Source of the DNA: Syntrophotaleaceae bacterium
GTDB taxonomy: Bacteria > Desulfobacterota > Desulfuromonadia > Desulfuromonadales > Syntrophotaleaceae
Length of the DNA: 64,000 bases
NCBI GenBank assembly: GCA_041390365.1
Contig: JAWKQB010000002.1
Location: 500,001-564,000 of the forward strand
Reading direction: 5' to 3'
In this document: piece by piece, positions 25,565-34,500 of the stretch
Layout: each line of letters begins with the position of its first letter
How positions within the stretch are numbered: the first letter of the stretch is position 1
The notes under the pieces: model-generated
Told to the model about the DNA's origin: nothing
What the model saw: the letters and a program-made list of their open reading frames with translations, nothing else
The model's database searches: none
Translations under genes and position numbers: made by a program

Positions 25565-26476
25565 TCAGGATGAGAGGCAGGGGAATCGGTCGTCGATCTT
25601 TTCGTACTCCCGATACATGTTGAGGATCAGACCGTCGGCAAGCCCAAATTTGGGCACATAGATCCTGCTGATATCAGCCCATTCCATGATCGCAGAATAG
25701 ACTTTTCCTGCCGGCACGATGACATCGGCACGGTCAGGTTTCAACTTGAATTCGCGAATCCGGCCCTCCATGTCCAGATTGGCCAGGGTCTCAACCAGTT
25801 GGCTAAGCTTCTTGCGGGTCAGCGGGCGCTTTTCATCCAGTTTGGCCATCCGATGCAACCGACCGATGTTTCCGCCGCTGCCGATAGCGACCGCATCCAG
25901 TTCCCGGCAGTTCTTCTGTACCCAATGCTGCATCCGCTGCCACTCCCCCTCGGGAACGGCATTGTTGAGGGTCCTGACCCCGCCGATCATGAAAGAACTC
26001 GATGCCAGGCGCAATCCCTCGGCGAAAAGGCTCAGCTCCGTGCTGCCTCCGCCTACATCTATGTAGAGAAAGGAGTCGTGGTCGAAGAATTGACGGTCGA
26101 TGCGGTTGCCGAAGATCAGCTCGGCCTCCTGCTTGCCGTCGATAATTTCCAGGCGCAGGCCGGTTGATTCGGCGATCTCCCTGACCACCTCTCCCCCGTT
26201 GCGTGATTCACGCATGGCGCTGGTGGCGCAGGCGCGAATGGCGCGGGGACGAAACACCTTCATCAGATGGTGGAAGGCTTTGATGGTTTCGGTCAGTTGG
26301 CGAGTCGTGTCCCTGCTGAGTTCCCGGCGGGTGAAAACATCCGTTCCGAGGCGCAGGGGGATGCGCACCAGCAGCTCCTTTTCGACCCGCGGCGAGCCCT
26401 GCAGCAGAACGCGGCCAATCAACAGGCGGACGGCATTGGTGCCGATGTCGATGGCCGCGTAGCGATCACTTTGCAT
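25565..26476 (-). CDS. ppx: Ppx/GppA-family exopolyphosphatase
   Basis: This 303-aa actin-fold phosphatase has phosphate-binding loops AAIDIGTNAVRLLIG at the N-terminus and YIDVGGGSTELS (about 133-144), with a conserved E in GKQEAELIF. It corresponds to the short two-domain form and hydrolyses polyphosphate and/or pppGpp. ATG 26476 has GGAG upstream and overlaps the ppk stop by 11 bases; an upstream ATG at 26515 would lie deeper inside ppk and is less likely. It is co-transcribed with ppk, so polyphosphate synthesis and breakdown are encoded together. Confidence 0.9.
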   Translation of the reverse strand: MQSDRYAAIDIGTNAVRLLIGRVLLQGSPRVEKELLVRIPLRLGTDVFTRRELSRDTTRQLTETIKAFHHLMKVFRPRAIRACATSAMRESRNGGEVVREIAESTGLRLEIIDGKQEAELIFGNRIDRQFFDHDSFLYIDVGGGSTELSLFAEGLRLASSSFMIGGVRTLNNAVPEGEWQRMQHWVQKNCRELDAVAIGSGGNIGRLHRMAKLDEKRPLTRKKLSQLVETLANLDMEGRIREFKLKPDRADVIVPAGKVYSAIMEWADISRIYVPKFGLADGLILNMYREYEKIDDRFPCLSS

Positions 26477-28547
26477 AAACCGTCTCCGGGGGCTGTGAAA
26501 CTTCTCCGGCCGCACCCTGCAGGTATTCCGTCAAGGCCAGTTGGGCCTGAACCACAGGTTTTTGGGCAGGACGAAAATGATTGTCGAGGTTTCCGTTCCA
26601 GACTCGGGCCTTGACGTTATCCTGCCACTGGATCTCGAAATACCGGCTGAGCTCCTGTCGAAGCCGGGCATCGTAGATCGGGCAGGCAACCTCAATCCGC
26701 CGATCGAAATTGCGCGGCAGCCAATCGCCCGAGGAAATATAGTAACGGGGATCGCCGTTATTGCAAAAGATGAAAAAACGGGAATGCTCCAAAAACCTGT
26801 CGACGATGCTGATGGCTTCGATATTGCCCATCAATGAGGGCTGGTCCGGTACCAGGGAGAACATGCTGCGCACGATGAGCTGGATCCTGACCCCCGCCCT
26901 CGCGGCACGATTCAGCAGTCTTACCGTGTCGAAGTCGGACAGGTTGTTGATTTTTACCTTGATCCAGGCCGGACGCCCCTCCCGGGCCGCCTTGATTTCG
27001 TTCTGGATCAGCCGGTGCGTTCGGCCGCGCAGGTGGAAGGGAGCCACGATCAGGTGCCGGAAATAGGGGATCTGGTAATGGTTGTCGATAAAGTCGAAAA
27101 CCCTGGCCACCTCGGCGGTGACTCTCTTGTCCGTCGTCATCAGAAGATGGTCGGTATAGAGCGAAGCGGTATCCTCGTTGAAATTTCCGGTCCCGACGCA
27201 GGCATAATGGCGCTTTTTGCCCTGTTCCTTGCGGCTGATCAGGCACAACTTGCCGTGGACCTTCAGTCCGTGAACGCCATGAACCACCCGGACCCCTTCG
27301 TCGCTCAGCATCTCCGACCAGCGCAGGTTTGCCTCCTCGTCGAAACGGGCCTGGAGTTCCATCACCACAGTGACCTTCTTGCCGTTCTGGGCGGCGTTCA
27401 CCAGAGCATTGATGACGCTCGAGCGTTTCGCCAGACGATAGGCGGTGATTTTGATCGACTGGACATCGGGATCGATGGCCGCTTCCCGCAACAGATCGAT
27501 GAAACTGCCGAAGGAATGATAGGGGTGATGAAGCAGCACATCCTTTTCCCGCAAAACCGCCAGATGGCTTTTTCGTGAGGGCAGGTCCGGGTGAACCATG
27601 GGCTGGAAGGGCGGATAGTAGTGCTCGGCCCGGCCGATGTTGGGCAGCTTCATCAAGTCCTTGAAATTGAGGTAGCGCGCTCCCGGAATCAGGGTGTCGT
27701 TGCTTGCCATCTGCATCCGCTCGGTCAGCAGCTTGAGCATTTTGCGTGGCATCTTGCGATCGAAGGTGAGCCGGACCGGCGCTCCCTCCTTGCGCCGCCG
27801 CAGACTGTCCTCGAGCTGCTGGGTATAGCTTTTGTCCAACTCGTCGTCGAGGTCGAGTTCGGCGTCCCGGTTGATTTTGAAGGAATAGGCTTCGAACCGG
27901 TCATAATCGAAGCCGGCGAACAGGTCCGGCAGGCAGAGGCGGATGACGTCGTCCAGGAGAATCAGCTTTTTGCTGCGGCCCTGTTCCAGCAGCTGCAGGA
28001 AGCGGGCACAATGGTTCGACGGAATCCGCAGCAGGGCATGGTCGAGTTTCTTCTGGCCGGGGCGATGCATCGCCACCGCCAGGTAGATGGCATGGTCGGG
28101 CAGGCGGGGGAAGGGCCCCTTGCTTTTCAGGAGAATGGGTATCAGGAAGGGCCGAACCTGACGGTGGAAAGTATCTGCGATGAACGCCCGCTGTTCATCA
28201 TTCAGCTCGGTGCCATCACTGAAATAAATTTCTTCGTGACGGAGTTCTCTCTCGATTTCGGCATACAGGCTTTCGAACCATTTCTGCTGTTTCAGGATCT
28301 TCTCCTGGACATCCTCGAGAATCTGCGCCGGATCATTGTGAATCAGCCTTTCGGCCCTTGCGCCGAGCAGGGTCAGCCTCTTCAGGGTCGCCACCCGCAC
28401 CCGGAAAAATTCATCCCGATTCGACGAATAGATGCCGAGGAATTTCAATCGCTCCAGGAGCGGAACCCGCGGATCTGCCGCCTCCTGCAGTACACGCTCG
28501 TTGAAAGCCAGCCAGCTGACCTCCTTGCTGATATACGCGTTTTCCAT
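26466..28547 (-). CDS. ppk1: Polyphosphate kinase 1
   Basis: This 693-aa enzyme transfers the ATP gamma-phosphate reversibly to polyphosphate. The N-terminal helical domain opens with KEVSWLAFNERVLQEA. The catalytic halves include HPYHSFGS, the HxK phospholipase-D-like motif in VHGLKVHGKL (autophosphorylated His) and the second motif GDWLPRNFDRRIEV. The length is normal. The start ATG has AAGGGAAGG upstream. A PHO-box-like element in the divergent promoter points the same way, so induction under phosphate limitation is likely. Confidence 0.96.
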   Translation of the reverse strand: MENAYISKEVSWLAFNERVLQEAADPRVPLLERLKFLGIYSSNRDEFFRVRVATLKRLTLLGARAERLIHNDPAQILEDVQEKILKQQKWFESLYAEIERELRHEEIYFSDGTELNDEQRAFIADTFHRQVRPFLIPILLKSKGPFPRLPDHAIYLAVAMHRPGQKKLDHALLRIPSNHCARFLQLLEQGRSKKLILLDDVIRLCLPDLFAGFDYDRFEAYSFKINRDAELDLDDELDKSYTQQLEDSLRRRKEGAPVRLTFDRKMPRKMLKLLTERMQMASNDTLIPGARYLNFKDLMKLPNIGRAEHYYPPFQPMVHPDLPSRKSHLAVLREKDVLLHHPYHSFGSFIDLLREAAIDPDVQSIKITAYRLAKRSSVINALVNAAQNGKKVTVVMELQARFDEEANLRWSEMLSDEGVRVVHGVHGLKVHGKLCLISRKEQGKKRHYACVGTGNFNEDTASLYTDHLLMTTDKRVTAEVARVFDFIDNHYQIPYFRHLIVAPFHLRGRTHRLIQNEIKAAREGRPAWIKVKINNLSDFDTVRLLNRAARAGVRIQLIVRSMFSLVPDQPSLMGNIEAISIVDRFLEHSRFFIFCNNGDPRYYISSGDWLPRNFDRRIEVACPIYDARLRQELSRYFEIQWQDNVKARVWNGNLDNHFRPAQKPVVQAQLALTEYLQGAAGEVSQPPETVYAK

Positions 28548-28593
28548 GATGTTTGCCTTCCCTTCGAGTCCTGATTATCCAGGGGCCCGAAGC

Positions 28594-28621
28594 TAACAGA
28601 GAAATGTTAGGACTGTGTTAA
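28594..28621 (-). promoter_or_regulatory. PHO-box-like direct repeat upstream of ppk1
   Basis: On the minus strand TTAACA (28621-28616) and CTAACA (28610-28605) are exactly 11 bases apart, the phasing of PhoB half-sites. CTGTTA (28599-28594) continues the register. A GATAAT (28579-28574) further down may be the -10. Confidence 0.55.
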
Positions 28622-28680
28622 GCAGGAGGCTTGAGAGCTATTTTAATGCAGAGAAGGCACTTTCTGGAGGTCACAAACAA

Positions 28681-28708
28681 TTAATTCATCTTTAACTCGC
28701 GGCTAACA
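28681..28708 (+). promoter_or_regulatory. PHO-box-like direct repeat upstream of olsF
   Basis: TTAAT (28681), TTAAC (28692) and CTAAC (28703) recur at 11-base intervals on the plus strand, with GTTAAA at 28716-28721 as a possible -10. Orientation matches the olsF direction. Confidence 0.6.
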
Positions 28709-28776
28709 GAAGAACGTTAAAAGCCTGGCAACATCAAATCGAGGCCGACCCGGGCCTTCAGCCAAGGATGATTGCC

Positions 28777-30633
28777 ATGACCGAGAATCAGAATCCGGCG
28801 GATATCTTTCGTCTGTCCTGTCCAAAAAATGCTCCCTTGCCAAAACGCTTGCTTGCGGCCGTTGTCGGTCCCGCCTTTGAATCGCTGCTCGGGCTGAAGC
28901 AATGCCGCCGACTCTACGAAAAGCTTCCCGGCGGCGAGTCTTCCGTCGATTTTTCAGCGAACGCGCTGGTCGAACTGGGCGTCACCTGTCGGGTCGAGGA
29001 GGCCGAAATGGCCCGCATTCCGAGGCAGGGACCGGTCGTGGTCGTCGCCAATCATCCTTTCGGAGCCGTGGAGGGTTTGATGCTGCTGGCCCTGCTGCGC
29101 CGCGTCCGTCCCGATGTCAAGGTCATGGCCAACTACCTGCTGTCGCGGATTCCCCAGCTTCAGGAGCTGGTCATCGCCGTCGATCCTTTCGGCGGCACCG
29201 GTGCCGCCAGGCGCAACCTTGCTCCTTTGCGGGAAAGTTTGCAGTGGCTGGAAAGAGGCGGCCTTCTACTGATTTTTCCGGCAGGTGAAGTGTCCCACTA
29301 CCAACCTTCCCACCGGGCGATTGCCGATCCGCCCTGGAGCCGCACCCTGGCCCGTATCGTGCGCCGCAGCGGTGCTCCGGTGCTGCCGGTATTCCTGCCC
29401 GGACGCAACAGCCTGTTTTTTCAGTGCGCCGGCCTGATTCATCCCCGCCTGCGTACCGCCCTGCTGGCACGGGAGCTTCTCAACAAACAGGGCAGGAAGC
29501 TTTCCGTTCAGGTCGGCGTCCTGCTGCCATCCAAGCAGCTGAGTCGATTTGCTTCCGATCAGGAGTTGACCGACTATCTGCGTCTGCGCACCTACATGCT
29601 AGGCTGCGCTCCCCGCCCTCCGCGGGAGGATCCCGGCAAATCCGGTCCGGCGGAGGGTTCGGCCGATGATCCGGCCCGGCTCATCGCGACACAGGACCCC
29701 GATCTGCTTGCCGATGAGTTGTCGCGCCTGCCGAATGCTCAGAAACTTGCCGAAAACGGTGATCTGCAGGTTTGGCAGGCGGAAGCGGTCCAGATTCCCT
29801 ACCTGCTGCTTGAAATCGGCCGGTTGCGGGAGGAAACGTTTCGGGCCGTGGGGGAGGGGACGGGCCGGCCTTTCGATCTCGACCGGTTCGACCGGCACTA
29901 TCTGCATATTTTTCTCTGGCATCAGGAGCGCCGGGAGGTCGTCGGCGCCTATCGAATCGGACGGTGCGACCGAATCCTCGCCACCCAGGGAAAGGCGGGG
30001 CTTTACACCAGCACTCTGTTCAAGTATCGCAGCAAACTGTTTGAACGGCTGGGTCCGGCTCTGGAGCTGGGCCGCAGTTTCATCCGTTGCGAATATCAGC
30101 GTTCCTATGCGCCTCTGCTGCTGCTGTGGAAAGGGATCGGCCGTTTCGTGGTGGCCAATCCCCAATACCGGATCCTGTTCGGTCCGGTCAGCATCAGCCG
30201 GGACTACAGTGACATGTCCCGCCAGCTGATCGCCGGTTCGCTGCGCCACTCCCTGCAGCTGCCCCAACTGGCCCGGCTGGTCAAACCGCGGGTGCCCCTG
30301 GCGATCAAAAAGGTGCGGGTCAAGGGGTGCAAAACCGGTCTGGCTCAGACCTTCTGCTCCAATATCGAGGAGGTTTCCGCCCTGATCGCCGATATCGAAA
30401 TCGAGCAGAAAGGCATTCCGGTGCTGCTTCGGCACTACCTCAACCTGGGAGGCAACCTTTTGGCCTTCAACGTGGACCGGGAATTCAGCGACGTGCTGGA
30501 TGGTCTTATCCTGGTCGATCTGACCAAAACCGAAATCCGGACCCTGGAGCGCTATTTCGGCAAGACAGGCGCCCAGGCTTTCCTCAATTACCAGAACCTG
30601 GCAGGCATTCAGAGCGAGGCTCTGTGTGCATGA
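28777..30633 (+). CDS. olsF: Bifunctional ornithine-lipid synthase, OlsF type
   Basis: This protein of about 618 aa joins two acyltransferases. The N-terminal half is a PlsC/OlsA-like O-acyltransferase (NHPFGAVEG near residue 92, then FPAGEVS). The C-terminal half (about 310-618) is an OlsB/GNAT-like N-acyltransferase (ELGRSFIRCEYQRS, GPVSISRDY). In characterised OlsF the C-terminal part makes lyso-ornithine lipid and the N-terminal part adds the second acyl chain. ATG 28777 is chosen because AAGGA lies nine bases upstream; an ATG at 28768 is in frame. The PHO-like box upstream fits phosphate-starvation lipid replacement. Confidence 0.82.
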   Translation: MTENQNPADIFRLSCPKNAPLPKRLLAAVVGPAFESLLGLKQCRRLYEKLPGGESSVDFSANALVELGVTCRVEEAEMARIPRQGPVVVVANHPFGAVEGLMLLALLRRVRPDVKVMANYLLSRIPQLQELVIAVDPFGGTGAARRNLAPLRESLQWLERGGLLLIFPAGEVSHYQPSHRAIADPPWSRTLARIVRRSGAPVLPVFLPGRNSLFFQCAGLIHPRLRTALLARELLNKQGRKLSVQVGVLLPSKQLSRFASDQELTDYLRLRTYMLGCAPRPPREDPGKSGPAEGSADDPARLIATQDPDLLADELSRLPNAQKLAENGDLQVWQAEAVQIPYLLLEIGRLREETFRAVGEGTGRPFDLDRFDRHYLHIFLWHQERREVVGAYRIGRCDRILATQGKAGLYTSTLFKYRSKLFERLGPALELGRSFIRCEYQRSYAPLLLLWKGIGRFVVANPQYRILFGPVSISRDYSDMSRQLIAGSLRHSLQLPQLARLVKPRVPLAIKKVRVKGCKTGLAQTFCSNIEEVSALIADIEIEQKGIPVLLRHYLNLGGNLLAFNVDREFSDVLDGLILVDLTKTEIRTLERYFGKTGAQAFLNYQNLAGIQSEALCA

Positions 30634-30691
30634 AAAGCAGGGGCCGAGGGCTGAGGGTCCTGATACCTGATACCGCTTTAACCGGAGGTAT

Positions 30692-30880
30692 ATGATGAAG
30701 CTACTCAAACGGGTTTTACGGGGGGGCGGTTTGCGGACCAAACGGGCCGGGGTGTGCATCGAAGATCGTCGATGGCAGAGGGAGTTCGACGCCCTGGACC
30801 GGGAGTGCGAACTGCTCCGCGAGCGGATTCACCGGCATCAGAGCCGAAGTTTTGCGGCAGAGAGGTCCTGCCGGGGCTGA
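30692..30880 (+). CDS. Small basic protein in the ornithine-lipid operon
   Basis: This 62-aa protein is rich in Arg and Glu, with an amphipathic helical stretch (RWQREFDALDRECELLRERIHR) and no TM helix. GGAGG precedes two adjacent ATGs at 30692 and 30695. It lies 58 bases after olsF and 27 before the 814-aa gene, in line with operon membership. I recognise no family. It could be a partner or adaptor of one of the lipid enzymes. Confidence 0.6.
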   Translation: MMKLLKRVLRGGGLRTKRAGVCIEDRRWQREFDALDRECELLRERIHRHQSRSFAAERSCRG

Positions 30881-30907
30881 TTTTGATGACATCAAGGAGG
30901 ACAGTCT

Positions 30908-33352
30908 ATGGAGCGACATGGACAGGGAATGGCACTTCATCTGGTTTCCCGTCCGGAGGAGCCGCTGCCCGATCTTAAACAGATTTTTGCGGCCCTCGGT
31001 TTCGGCCGGTCCACGCCCTGCAGTTCTTTGCCGTTTAACGGCACGGACATGACCGCCGGGTCGGAAATGGAACTGCAGGCGGCGGTTGCCGGTCGGCGGG
31101 AAATGGTCGATCTGCCGGAAACAATCGAAAAATCGAGTTATTTTGCACAAATCGCCCGCCGTGCGAGGACCGGTGACAGCCCGGCTCGGCTGATCAACGA
31201 CCTGGAACGGTATCTGGCCGGGAATGAAGAGCAGATCTGGGAAAACAGCTGGGTCAAGTTCCCACGACATCTGCTGGGAGCCGAGGCCGATCAGGTGTTC
31301 CGTCGCGATCTTCTGGCAGACAAAGCGAATCCCGAGCAGGGGCTGCGTTCTGACCGGGGGCGATTCATTTTTGCAGGGGCGGGCGGTGAGGAACTGCTTC
31401 GGCTGCCAATCAGCTATCTGATCAAGCTGGCCCTGGCCGATGCGCTGGACAGGGGTCCGAAGCTGCCGGAGCATTTGCGGAGGTTCGGTCGGGGGCTGAT
31501 GAATCACTTCCTCAACGACAATACATCCCCCGAAACCTTTTCCTTCCATGTCATCCCGTTGAAGCCGGACCAGAGGCTGGGCCGGGCGGCGGCGCGGGAA
31601 GCGGCCAAACGTTTTGTCCTCACCCAACTGCTGGTGCAGTACGCCAACGACCGTTTTGCACTGGCAGCCACCGGCCAGAGGGCGATGATCTACTCGGCCC
31701 CTCAGCCTCCCCTGCGGCAAAGGGCCCTTAACGAGCTGATCCCCGATGCCCTGTACCGGGACCTGTTCATGAGCCCCTGCCTGTCGGGATGGGATCGCGG
31801 CGAGGACAAGCATCGCTACATGCATCTCTGCCACCAGGTACTGAGCCGCAGTCAGCTCAACGCCGTGGCCAAACTGCGGGAGGCGGGCATCATCGCCAAC
31901 AACCTGGTGGTCCTGCCCAATGTCTCCAATACCAGCCTGGCCAACAACGGGACCCATGTCAGCCTTGGCAGCCGGATGTTGACTGCCCTGCGCTCTGCCG
32001 GTTTGCGCGGTTTCGGTGCCGCCGAGGAAAAATATGTCGGCGATCTGGCGGTCAAGATCAGCGAGCATTTCCTGCCGCTGTTTGTCGGCACCTACAGTGC
32101 CGCTCCCCAGCGGCTGGGCTTCGCAGATTTCCATCCTGAAAAGGCGCTCGGTTTTCTGGCCCATGAACTGGATTACACGCATCTTCGCATGCTCTGGCGC
32201 CGCTGGCGGAAAAAAGCCAGTTTGTCGATGTTCGGCCGCTCGGTAACGCCTTTCGGTCCTCCCTGGTTCGACCGGCTCTTTGCAGGGCTGTTCGGGCTCA
32301 AGGGTGACTACGTCGCCGATTTTCGGCTGGTGGACTATCCTGCCTGGCTGCTGAGCACCTGGCATAGCCCGGCCTGGAACGGCCGTATCGGCAATCAGGA
32401 CAAGCTCAAGCAGGATCTGGCGGAGATGGGGGTATTCGACCAGCGGATGTCTCTTTACACCCTGATCAAGCTGCGGGAGTTTGCCGGTATCGGTTTTACC
32501 GGTTTCGAAGCCAGACACTACAGTCTGTTTGCCGATTTCCAAGAGGATATGGGGCGGGCGGCCGACCTGCAGGCCCTCGTCACCGCTCTGGCTTTCAAGT
32601 ACATGGCCCAGGGCCGAGTGAGTCATCGGCACATTCCGGACAACCCCTTCATTGAAAGCGAACGCCGGCAGATGTTTTTCGGCGCGGCCCTCGGTATTCC
32701 CACCTTCTTCGTTCAAAAAAGGAGCCGCAATCTGTTGCTGAGCCGCATACTCAAGCGGACCGAAGGGATTCGGGCCAGCCGGCGTTATCCCGGCTATCTG
32801 CGGGTCCCGGTAGCCGAGTACCGTAAAGGTCTGCTGAAAACCCTGCTTGAGGACGGTGCCGATCTGGTTGAAAGCCTGAACGTGCGGGAGACGCTGAACG
32901 ATCTGCGGCTGCGTCTGGAAGCCCCCGAACATTACGGGGCGGCTGCCAAACTGCGGCAGGGCATTCTGGAATCGGCGGGCGCACGCTCCCCGATGAACCT
33001 GTCCGCCGGGGAGTTCAATATGGCGGCGGAAAACTATTACCGGGACGAGCTTCGTCGAAAGCATGTTTGTGAAGGGCTGGATATCCTCTGCGAGGATTTT
33101 ATCTTGACGGCACGACAGCCCGCCGGGGACGGCCGTCTGCGCGGGATCCTCGATCGGTTGCTGCAGGGGCGGGATGCCGCCGGGTTTCTGCAATCGGTGA
33201 GGGCTGATCTGCTGGCCGAAAGGCTGCCCCGGGAAACACTCGGACAGGTCATAGGTCTGACGTTGTGTTCGGTTTACCAGGACAGTCTGCGGGCTGCCGA
33301 AGAACTGCGAGAGGAGCAACCCTGCCATGCTGCAGCCGCATCAGTATATTGA
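30908..33352 (+). CDS. Large protein of unknown function in the phosphate-starvation lipid operon
   Basis: This 814-aa, Arg-rich, mainly soluble protein has no signal peptide and no clear TM helix. Notable segments are NVSNTSLANNGTHVSLG (about 340), GTYSAAPQRLGFADFHPE (about 398) and HELDYTHLRMLWRRWRKK (about 420). The many fixed Asn, His, Asp and Arg suggest an enzyme, but I cannot assign a family. A strong RBS AAGGAGGA precedes ATG 30908. The 3' end overlaps the PSD-like gene by 26 bases, so the two products may act together. Confidence 0.7.
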   Translation: MERHGQGMALHLVSRPEEPLPDLKQIFAALGFGRSTPCSSLPFNGTDMTAGSEMELQAAVAGRREMVDLPETIEKSSYFAQIARRARTGDSPARLINDLERYLAGNEEQIWENSWVKFPRHLLGAEADQVFRRDLLADKANPEQGLRSDRGRFIFAGAGGEELLRLPISYLIKLALADALDRGPKLPEHLRRFGRGLMNHFLNDNTSPETFSFHVIPLKPDQRLGRAAAREAAKRFVLTQLLVQYANDRFALAATGQRAMIYSAPQPPLRQRALNELIPDALYRDLFMSPCLSGWDRGEDKHRYMHLCHQVLSRSQLNAVAKLREAGIIANNLVVLPNVSNTSLANNGTHVSLGSRMLTALRSAGLRGFGAAEEKYVGDLAVKISEHFLPLFVGTYSAAPQRLGFADFHPEKALGFLAHELDYTHLRMLWRRWRKKASLSMFGRSVTPFGPPWFDRLFAGLFGLKGDYVADFRLVDYPAWLLSTWHSPAWNGRIGNQDKLKQDLAEMGVFDQRMSLYTLIKLREFAGIGFTGFEARHYSLFADFQEDMGRAADLQALVTALAFKYMAQGRVSHRHIPDNPFIESERRQMFFGAALGIPTFFVQKRSRNLLLSRILKRTEGIRASRRYPGYLRVPVAEYRKGLLKTLLEDGADLVESLNVRETLNDLRLRLEAPEHYGAAAKLRQGILESAGARSPMNLSAGEFNMAAENYYRDELRRKHVCEGLDILCEDFILTARQPAGDGRLRGILDRLLQGRDAAGFLQSVRADLLAERLPRETLGQVIGLTLCSVYQDSLRAAEELREEQPCHAAAASVY

Positions 33353-34355
33353 ACGGACCAGCGGCGCCGTGAGGAACGAAACCCTGTTCGGCGACCGCAT
33401 CATCCGGCTGGTTTACGCCCCGGTGCGCGAAAATGCTCCTCTGCTCTTCAGGGCCCTGACCGGGGCACGGAGCACGCGAATTCTGGCCCTGTTCAATTAC
33501 GACCTGACCCTCGGCCGGCGTCTGCTTGGTAACGACCGGTTTCTGCAGGAATGCGGGGTCGATCTCGGTGAATGTCTCGATCCCCCTGAGCAGCTCGACA
33601 CGGCCCGCAAGGTTTTCGAACGGAAAATCCGCTACTGGGACTGCCGGCCCCTCCCGGAGGCATCGGGTGGGGTGTATTCGCCGGCTGACGCCCGGGTGCT
33701 GACCGGATGCTTCTGCAACCAGCGCCAGCTGTTTCTGAAGGGAAAATTCTTCGATCTCGAGGAACTCCTCGGTGATCGGGAGAACTGGCTGGAAGCATTT
33801 ACCGACGGGGAATTCGCCATCTTTCGCCTGACGCCGGACAAGTACCATTACAATCATGTCCCGGTCAGCGGCAAGGTGGTCGATTTCTATGATATCGACG
33901 GCACTTTCCACAGCTGCAATCCTTCCGCCATTGTCCACCAGGTGACCCCCTATTCCAAGAACCGCCGGGTGGTCACGGTCATCGACACCGACGTGCCGGG
34001 AGGGACCGGAGTCGGCCTGGTGGCCATGATCGAAATCGTGGCGCTGATGATCGGTGAAATCGTCCAGTGCTACAGCGAACACCGCTACGACGATCCTGTG
34101 CCGGTGAGTGCAGGACAGTTTCTCCGCGCGGGATGCCCGAAAAGTCTGTATCGCCCCGGCAGCAGCACCGACGTTTTGATTTTCCAGCCGAACAGGGTGC
34201 GTATCGCAGATGATCTGCTGCGCAACCAGGTTCGTTGCGACGTCAACAGCAGGTTTTCCAGCGGTTTCGGACGCCCACTGGTGGAAACGGACGTACAGGT
34301 GAGGTCGCTGATCGCCAGAAGTACCTGCGTAACGGACGCAGATGAACGCAGATGA
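33327..34355 (+). CDS. Phosphatidylserine decarboxylase homologue
   Basis: This 342-aa protein has a PSD-like C-terminal half: RLTPDKYHYNHVPVSGKV, the NRRVV segment, GTGVGLVAMIEIVALMIGEIV, and a terminal G-S-S-T (278-281) where canonical enzymes have (L)GST and self-cleave to form the pyruvoyl group. Decarboxylation of an amino-acid-bearing lipid head group is therefore plausible; the substrate need not be phosphatidylserine. GAGAGGAGC lies about nine bases before the ATG. The last dozen residues come from an ACGCAGATGA repeat and look like a recent extension. Confidence 0.78.
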   Translation: MLQPHQYIERTSGAVRNETLFGDRIIRLVYAPVRENAPLLFRALTGARSTRILALFNYDLTLGRRLLGNDRFLQECGVDLGECLDPPEQLDTARKVFERKIRYWDCRPLPEASGGVYSPADARVLTGCFCNQRQLFLKGKFFDLEELLGDRENWLEAFTDGEFAIFRLTPDKYHYNHVPVSGKVVDFYDIDGTFHSCNPSAIVHQVTPYSKNRRVVTVIDTDVPGGTGVGLVAMIEIVALMIGEIVQCYSEHRYDDPVPVSAGQFLRAGCPKSLYRPGSSTDVLIFQPNRVRIADDLLRNQVRCDVNSRFSSGFGRPLVETDVQVRSLIARSTCVTDADERR

Positions 34356-34500
34356 ACGCTGATAAGGACAAGACATCCTGTAAACCCAACTTTGTTTATA
34401 TTTGCAGGTTTTGATCAGCGAATGCGAAGCATCAGATTCTATCAGCGGCCAAAATCAGGATTTTAGGGATTGGCAACCCCGATATTGAAAGGAGCAACAG
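34356..34500. other. Short intergenic region in the lipid operon
   Basis: ACGCAGATGA-type direct repeats at the end of the preceding gene continue into this 145-base gap. No promoter or terminator is evident, so read-through into the Lgt-like gene is possible. Confidence 0.3.

Noticed and set aside
30716..33328. 870-codon open frame antisense to the 814-aa gene
   Set aside because: No domain or RBS; the plus-strand gene has a strong RBS and operon spacing.
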